Positions 59,994 to 64,000 of a DNA stretch of 64,000 nucleotides are shown here, piece after piece. The translations under genes and the position numbers were made by a program. Within the stretch, counting starts at the first letter, position 1; the number at the start of each line of letters is the position of its first letter. This DNA comes from Bacteroidota bacterium. GTDB lineage: Bacteria > Bacteroidota > Ignavibacteria > Kapaibacteriales > Kapaibacteriaceae. The notes beneath the pieces are model-generated. The model ran no database searches. It worked only from the letters and a program-made list of their open reading frames with translations, and was not told where the DNA came from. The stretch is from contig JAFDZT010000009.1 in NCBI GenBank assembly GCA_018266735.1, positions 1-64,000 on the forward strand. Direction: 5' to 3'.

Positions 59994-61576
59994 TGATGGC
60001 CACCCTTCAAGCGGAGTGTTTCCTCCATCTCGAGACGGCCGACGGTATCAGCCATGAAGAGCGCACGCGCAAGGTTCTCTGTGAATGCCTCGGAGCTCAT
60101 CTCACCGAACATCGTCTGCAGCAGGTCGGTGACCTCTGTGAAGGATGCGGCCGCGAGGATCTTCTCGACCACCGGCTGCAGCATCGCGTCGAGTGCTTCG
60201 TTGCTGCTTGCTCCGGCGAGAGCGGCCGTCACGTGGTCGTCTATGGCCTTCTGTGCGATCGTGTGCGTCTGCCCTGCCTTGGGTGTCTCGTCGAAGGCCG
60301 GTGCCTTCACGGACGTTTGTGGGGCCACGGGAGGCACAGCAGCAACGGGTGCCGGTGTCGGCTCAGGTGCGGGAACGTCCGGACGATTCAGCATCACAAT
60401 ATCCGTGTCCTTGAAGTTGTAGGCGCGGAGGTAGTAGGACTTCGTGAACGTGAATGTCTTGCCGTCGAGCAGTGTCTTGTCGCGATCGGCGAGTTCCTTG
60501 CGAACCTTCACCGGTTCCTCGAGACTGAACACCGGGTAGTCGTCGCTGTAGAAGTTCGCATCGATTGCCCAGCGGATGAGCTTGTTGATGACGTCTTCCA
60601 CCATCGCCCTGTCCGCATCGATGATATCCTGCCGTACCTGGAGTGCCGTGTCGTTCTGTCCGAGCTGGCCGGCCGTTTGCTGCGTTGCTCCGATGTGGCC
60701 AAGGATCGCCTCGACGATATCTTCCTTGCAAGACTGGCGCAGACCGGTGAAGAGTGCCGACGAGGATGATCCCGTAAGGTCGAGGCTCTCAACGTTGGTA
60801 CCCTCAGGCACAACAGCCACACCATCCTGCCGCGCCTCCTCGAGGAGATCGAGTAACTCGTCGCGTTCTTGATCACTCGCATCGCGTCCACTCTTACCGA
60901 CGAGAAACGGGATCCCGTACTTGTCGATGTATCGCAGGTAGAGCTTGTACCCTGACTTCTTGAAGCTCACCGGCCAGAAGCAGTTCGACAGGATCGGCTG
61001 ACCATAAGGCTTGTTCGTCGTGGCCTCGTGACGAACGATGAGGAACTTCCTGTTCATGAGCGGCTCGCCGTCCTTCACGCCTGTGGCCATGAAGCGGCAC
61101 TGCCCGAACTCGTCGAAGGCGAACCACTCCTGGGGTCGATCGACGACGGCCACCGGCATCATGCGTCCGTTGACCACGCGCCACAGCACCTCGAGCACGG
61201 AGTAGCCGTACATCGGAGCATCGAGGATGTTGCCGATGATGTCCCGGAGCGGAAGCCCCTGCAGGACATCACGAGCGAACTCCGTGTAGCTCGTCTGCGG
61301 TCTGTCGTAGTCGACTGTCGGCACGAGCTTCTTCACGGCCGACTTGCGCGAGCGGATGCATGCGCTGACGTTCGTGTCCTCCTCGATCTCGCGGTAAGCG
61401 GGGATCGGATCGCGGCCGGCACGGCGCATGATGGAATCCGGATTGGGAAGGATCCTCGAGATCGACAGCAAACCGAGCGTCGGCTGAGCACGGCGGCGTG
61501 TGGCCAAGACCCCTGCTGGTGCAATGGGATCCTTGACCTTGAGATCCTTGTCGAAGGTTGGGAGTGTGTCGGACAT
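59990..61576 (-). CDS. phage portal protein (DUF935, Mu gp29-like)
   Basis: The 528-residue protein matches the DUF935 portal family: REIEEDTNVSACIRSRKSAV near the start, DAPMYGYSVLEVLWRVVNGRM, PQEWFAFDEFGQCRF, and the wing and clip region RYIDKYGIPFLVGKSGRDASDQERDELLDLLEEARQD (about 210-260). It forms the DNA entry ring at one capsid vertex. A proline/alanine-rich linker near 400-430 precedes a helical tail. The terminase large subunit gene is 17 bp upstream. Confidence 0.9.
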   Translation of the reverse strand: MSDTLPTFDKDLKVKDPIAPAGVLATRRRAQPTLGLLSISRILPNPDSIMRRAGRDPIPAYREIEEDTNVSACIRSRKSAVKKLVPTVDYDRPQTSYTEFARDVLQGLPLRDIIGNILDAPMYGYSVLEVLWRVVNGRMMPVAVVDRPQEWFAFDEFGQCRFMATGVKDGEPLMNRKFLIVRHEATTNKPYGQPILSNCFWPVSFKKSGYKLYLRYIDKYGIPFLVGKSGRDASDQERDELLDLLEEARQDGVAVVPEGTNVESLDLTGSSSSALFTGLRQSCKEDIVEAILGHIGATQQTAGQLGQNDTALQVRQDIIDADRAMVEDVINKLIRWAIDANFYSDDYPVFSLEEPVKVRKELADRDKTLLDGKTFTFTKSYYLRAYNFKDTDIVMLNRPDVPAPEPTPAPVAAVPPVAPQTSVKAPAFDETPKAGQTHTIAQKAIDDHVTAALAGASSNEALDAMLQPVVEKILAAASFTEVTDLLQTMFGEMSSEAFTENLARALFMADTVGRLEMEETLRLKGGHQ

Positions 61577-61593
61577 GGTGACCTTACGTAGGG

Positions 61594-62838
61594 TTAATAG
61601 TTGTCGAATTCTGATGTGCGCTCACGACGCTTCCGTCCTGCCGTCGGCGCAGACGGCTTCTTCTCACCGAACAGTCTGAGTCCATACTTCTGACCATGCG
61701 TGTAGACCGCATAGCGCATTGAATCCATGGCGTGATCCATGAACTTCAGAGGCTTGTCGGTAGGGTTGCCGGCGCGGTCCACTTGCCACTTGTACGCCTT
61801 GATCTCTTTGATGATGTCGGGAGAGTCTTCGGTGATGAAGATGTCGCGACGCTTGATGTAGTCGATGCCGTTCTCGACGTCCTTGTCTGCAGGGAAGGCA
61901 TTGAAGCCTGCGCGGAAGAGCTCCTCGATGCGATCGGGCTCTGCCGAGTCGCAGTAGACCGGCTGCTTCTTGAGGTCCGGGATCTCGCGCATGATCTGAA
62001 TGAGATCTCCCGTTGTGAGTCCGGACTGATAGACCTCCTGCTTGAGGGCGATCCCGCGAGCACTGAAGCGAACACGCGTGAGTGACATCGGGTTGTTAAA
62101 GCCGAAGTCGACACCGAACACCTCGGCCGTGTACTCGCTCATGAGCGTCGGCACCACAGACCATCGCGTGTAGATCGTCGACGTGCGTTTGGCATAGACG
62201 CCAAGAGTGTAGACGGCGTAGTACTCCGGATCCCGCTCCTCGAGGTCGGTGAGGGTCTTGACGTACTCAGGGGTGAGGAAGCCGTTGTCTTTGTAGGTCG
62301 AGTGGATGACGTCGACGTTCTCGTCTGTCTCGATCTTCTCTGGGATCCACCCGTACATGTCTGTCGGATTGTAGGAGAGGTACATCCTGTTCTGCTGGCC
62401 GTCGACGCGCTTGGCCGACATCCGCAGCTTGAGAGACATGAAGTCTTCGTAGGTGAACTCGTTGGCCTCCTCCATCCAGACGTGCGTCCACTCGGCCGAC
62501 TTCATCTTCTCAGGATCGTCGATCGACGTGAAGACGAGCACGTTCGAACCGTGACGGTAGGTGCGATCCGTCATGTTGTGGTTCTTCTTCTCGTAGAGAC
62601 CGTACTCCTGGAGCAGGTCGATCACGGTCTTCATGGCTGTCATACGCAGCGAGGGCAGGTGCTTGCGCGTGATGAGCATCTTGAAGTTGGTGCCTGTCAC
62701 AAGTTGAAGCACGAATAACTGCGCGAGCGAGTACGACTTGCTCGAGCGAGCACCACCCTTGTTGGCGACGACGGGTTTCGTCGAGAGCATGTTACTCTCG
62801 AAGACGCGCGTGACTTTCAAGTCGAGATCGATGGCCAT
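61594..62838 (-). CDS. terminase large subunit (PBSX-type)
   Basis: The 414-residue protein has the packaging ATPase with a variant Walker A GGARSSKS (K34), Walker B VWMEEA (120-125), and the C-terminal nuclease with VFGVDFGFNNP, VYCDSAEPDRIEEL and KFMDHAMDSMRYA. It cuts and pumps DNA into the head. The start at 62838 is chosen because a further upstream start would overlap the small-subunit gene by about 130 bp. Confidence 0.92.
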   Translation of the reverse strand: MAIDLDLKVTRVFESNMLSTKPVVANKGGARSSKSYSLAQLFVLQLVTGTNFKMLITRKHLPSLRMTAMKTVIDLLQEYGLYEKKNHNMTDRTYRHGSNVLVFTSIDDPEKMKSAEWTHVWMEEANEFTYEDFMSLKLRMSAKRVDGQQNRMYLSYNPTDMYGWIPEKIETDENVDVIHSTYKDNGFLTPEYVKTLTDLEERDPEYYAVYTLGVYAKRTSTIYTRWSVVPTLMSEYTAEVFGVDFGFNNPMSLTRVRFSARGIALKQEVYQSGLTTGDLIQIMREIPDLKKQPVYCDSAEPDRIEELFRAGFNAFPADKDVENGIDYIKRRDIFITEDSPDIIKEIKAYKWQVDRAGNPTDKPLKFMDHAMDSMRYAVYTHGQKYGLRLFGEKKPSAPTAGRKRRERTSEFDNY

Positions 62839-62839
62839 G

Positions 62840-63457
62840 TTACTCTTCTTCGGTCTCGGCAGCTTCGGAAGGATTCGAGTCACGGCCGCCAACGACCGTG
62901 ATCTGCACGCTGCGCACAGACTTGGCATCGACGGAGTGTTCGTTCTTGACGATCTCCGTAGCCTCACCCATGGCGAGACTTTCCGTGCGTGCGAGGTTCG
63001 GATAGACGCGAGCTGTTTCTGCCGTGAGCTTCAGCAGTTCCTTGACCGTGAGATCCTCGAGCTTCAGCACGAAGGCAGGGTCCTTCTTGAAGCGTTCGTA
63101 GTAGGCACGGATCGGTGCCATCATGACTTCCATGATCTCATGTGACTGCCGCGCATGACGCTTGTGCATGTCGCGGATCACGGCGAGCTCTGCATCGCAG
63201 GCTTCCTTCTGAACGTGGTCATCCCAAGCGCGAACACGCTGCACCCATGAGTGGTGCGAGGACCATGCGCGAAGCAGCGACTCGCTCTTGCCGAGTGCCG
63301 TCGCCAGGCGAGCGGACGAACGCGGCACCTGCTGGATGCGGTAGGCCTCGAACGCCTGAAAGGCTACGTCCGATTCGTCAGCGAGACGCTGCCACGGTTT
63401 GCGGTCTTCGTCGTCGTGGTCGACGACCTGCATTTTGGGTTTGAACTTACGTGGCAT
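62840..63457 (-). CDS. terminase small subunit-like DNA-packaging protein
   Basis: The 205-residue protein has a charged N-terminus, an HTH-like region (EAYRIQQVPRSSARLATALGKSESLLRAWSSHHSWVQRVRAWDDHV, about 38-82) and a long helical part for oligomerisation, with an acidic tail AAETEEE. Its place before the large subunit and the recognition-type HTH support the call. It overlaps the methyltransferase gene by 11 bp. Confidence 0.82.
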   Translation of the reverse strand: MPRKFKPKMQVVDHDDEDRKPWQRLADESDVAFQAFEAYRIQQVPRSSARLATALGKSESLLRAWSSHHSWVQRVRAWDDHVQKEACDAELAVIRDMHKRHARQSHEIMEVMMAPIRAYYERFKKDPAFVLKLEDLTVKELLKLTAETARVYPNLARTESLAMGEATEIVKNEHSVDAKSVRSVQITVVGGRDSNPSEAAETEEE

Positions 63458-64000
63458 TGAAGTCCTCGATGCATGGTTGTCCGTTGCGTGTGATGATGAC
63501 GCTCTTGTCGTTCTTCTCTCTCCAGGCGATGTAGCGCATCACGATCACGTCGACATAGCACGGGTCCATCTCCATCGTGTGGCAGATGCGGTTCATCTGT
63601 TCGCAAGCGATCAGCGTTGATCCGGATCCACCGAAGAGGTCGAGCACCACGTCTCCCGGTTCGGTCGAGTTCTGAAGAGCACGGGAGACAAGTGCCAAGG
63701 GCTTCTGTGTCGGATGCACATACGTGGTGACGCTCTCGCGTGATATCTCCCATACACCAACCTCGCTGTTGTCACCGAACCAGCGTGCATGTTCACCGGC
63801 ACCGTTGGTGGCACCGAGGCCGCCATAGATGCATGGCTCGTAGATGCGTTTGTAGCGGGCGTAGGAGATGGGTGCAGCGTTCTTCTTCCAGATGATGGGC
63901 ACCTTGTCGAACGGGATCTCGTTGACCTTGAAAGCCTCGCAGACTTCGTAACCATACTGCGCTGCATGCCAGACATAGTAGTGGGCATGCTTGACAAGGT
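63447..64000 (-). CDS. phage DNA methyltransferase, C-terminal part (5' end outside window)
   Basis: The open frame continues to the right edge, so at least 183 residues are seen and the start is missing. The sequence contains WHAAQYGYEVCEAFK, then PTQKPLALVSRAL and DLFGGSGSTLIACEQMNR, the motif I region placed at the C-terminal end as in beta-class amino-methyltransferases. The DPPY motif must lie beyond the window. It leads the packaging operon and may protect phage DNA or act as an orphan methylase. Confidence 0.88.
   Translation of the reverse strand, partial: LVKHAHYYVWHAAQYGYEVCEAFKVNEIPFDKVPIIWKKNAAPISYARYKRIYEPCIYGGLGATNGAGEHARWFGDNSEVGVWEISRESVTTYVHPTQKPLALVSRALQNSTEPGDVVLDLFGGSGSTLIACEQMNRICHTMEMDPCYVDVIVMRYIAWREKNDKSVIITRNGQPCIEDFNAT

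Larger units (their letters stand above)
39824..64000. mobile_element. prophage / phage-derived island (right end outside window)
   Basis: From the tRNA-Pro 3' end onward the genes change to short, tightly overlapping phage-type genes: repressor and paralogous regulator, excisionase-like, nuclease, SMC ATPase, SSB-like, primase-helicase, then terminase, portal and Mu-like head genes. No integrase, capsid or tail gene is in view, so the right boundary and integrity are unknown. The left border is inferred from the tRNA and from the change in gene content. Confidence 0.85.

Overview
The window reads as host chromosome (1 to about 39.8 kb) followed by a prophage or phage-derived island (about 39.8 kb to the right edge). 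The host looks like a member of the Bacteroidota/Chlorobiota superphylum, most like Candidatus Kapabacteria, but this is an inference made without any search. The signs are moderately high GC, frequent starts without a Shine-Dalgarno, several promoters of the Bacteroidota type (TTTG, about 20 nt, TAnnTTTG), and secreted proteins with C-terminal domains of the type IX secretion kind.

Host region. 1-6.6 kb: a membrane protein and a DegT aminotransferase (minus strand), a Rieske/cytochrome b pair, alanine dehydrogenase, a glycine-rich exported protein and a TauE/SafE exporter. 6.6-11.8 kb: a small coiled-coil protein, an orphan IS630-type helix-turn-helix gene, an exported barrel-like protein, a vanadium-haloperoxidase/PAP2 lipoprotein with an internal duplication, a heptamer DNA repeat array and a PaaN-type aldehyde dehydrogenase. 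11.7-21.3 kb (minus): an acidic protein, a cystathionine gamma-synthase/lyase family enzyme and three secreted proteins, two of them large paralogues with an IgGFc-binding-like N-terminus. 21.4-28.0 kb: split transketolase, CCA-adding enzyme, a lipoprotein whose signal peptide lies in a DNA palindrome, gamma carbonic anhydrase, a small membrane protein and a MEMO-family protein. 28.0-34.7 kb: rplM-rpsI, then rpsB-tsf-pyrH-frr-queC, a TPR lipid- or envelope-type exported protein (minus) and a lone rpsD. 34.7-39.7 kb: DUF2723 membrane protein, rhomboid protease and MFS transporter. tRNA-Pro(GGG) lies at 39750-39823.

Phage region. Directly after the tRNA come two small genes closed off by an imperfect copy of the tRNA 3' end, then a methyltransferase with a C-terminal nuclease-like domain. 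Next is a lysogeny switch: a leftward repressor (43602-44129) faces a rightward operon holding a paralogous regulator and an excisionase-like protein. The rightward early region carries a RecB-like nuclease, an SMC-like ATPase, zinc-finger and unknown proteins, an SSB-like protein with an acidic tail, a DnaQ exonuclease, a MazG-like pyrophosphohydrolase, a primase-helicase, a candidate AT-rich replication origin, a VRR-NUC nuclease, a Mor-like regulator and a run of very small genes. From 57.8 kb everything is on the minus strand: two small genes, then gpG-like and gpF-like head proteins, a DUF935 portal, terminase large and small subunits, and a methyltransferase cut by the window edge. No integrase, transposase, major capsid or tail gene is visible, so the element continues to the right.

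No gene-free stretch exceeds 300 bases; the longest gaps are about 220-230 bp (18534-18752 and 39824-40051).
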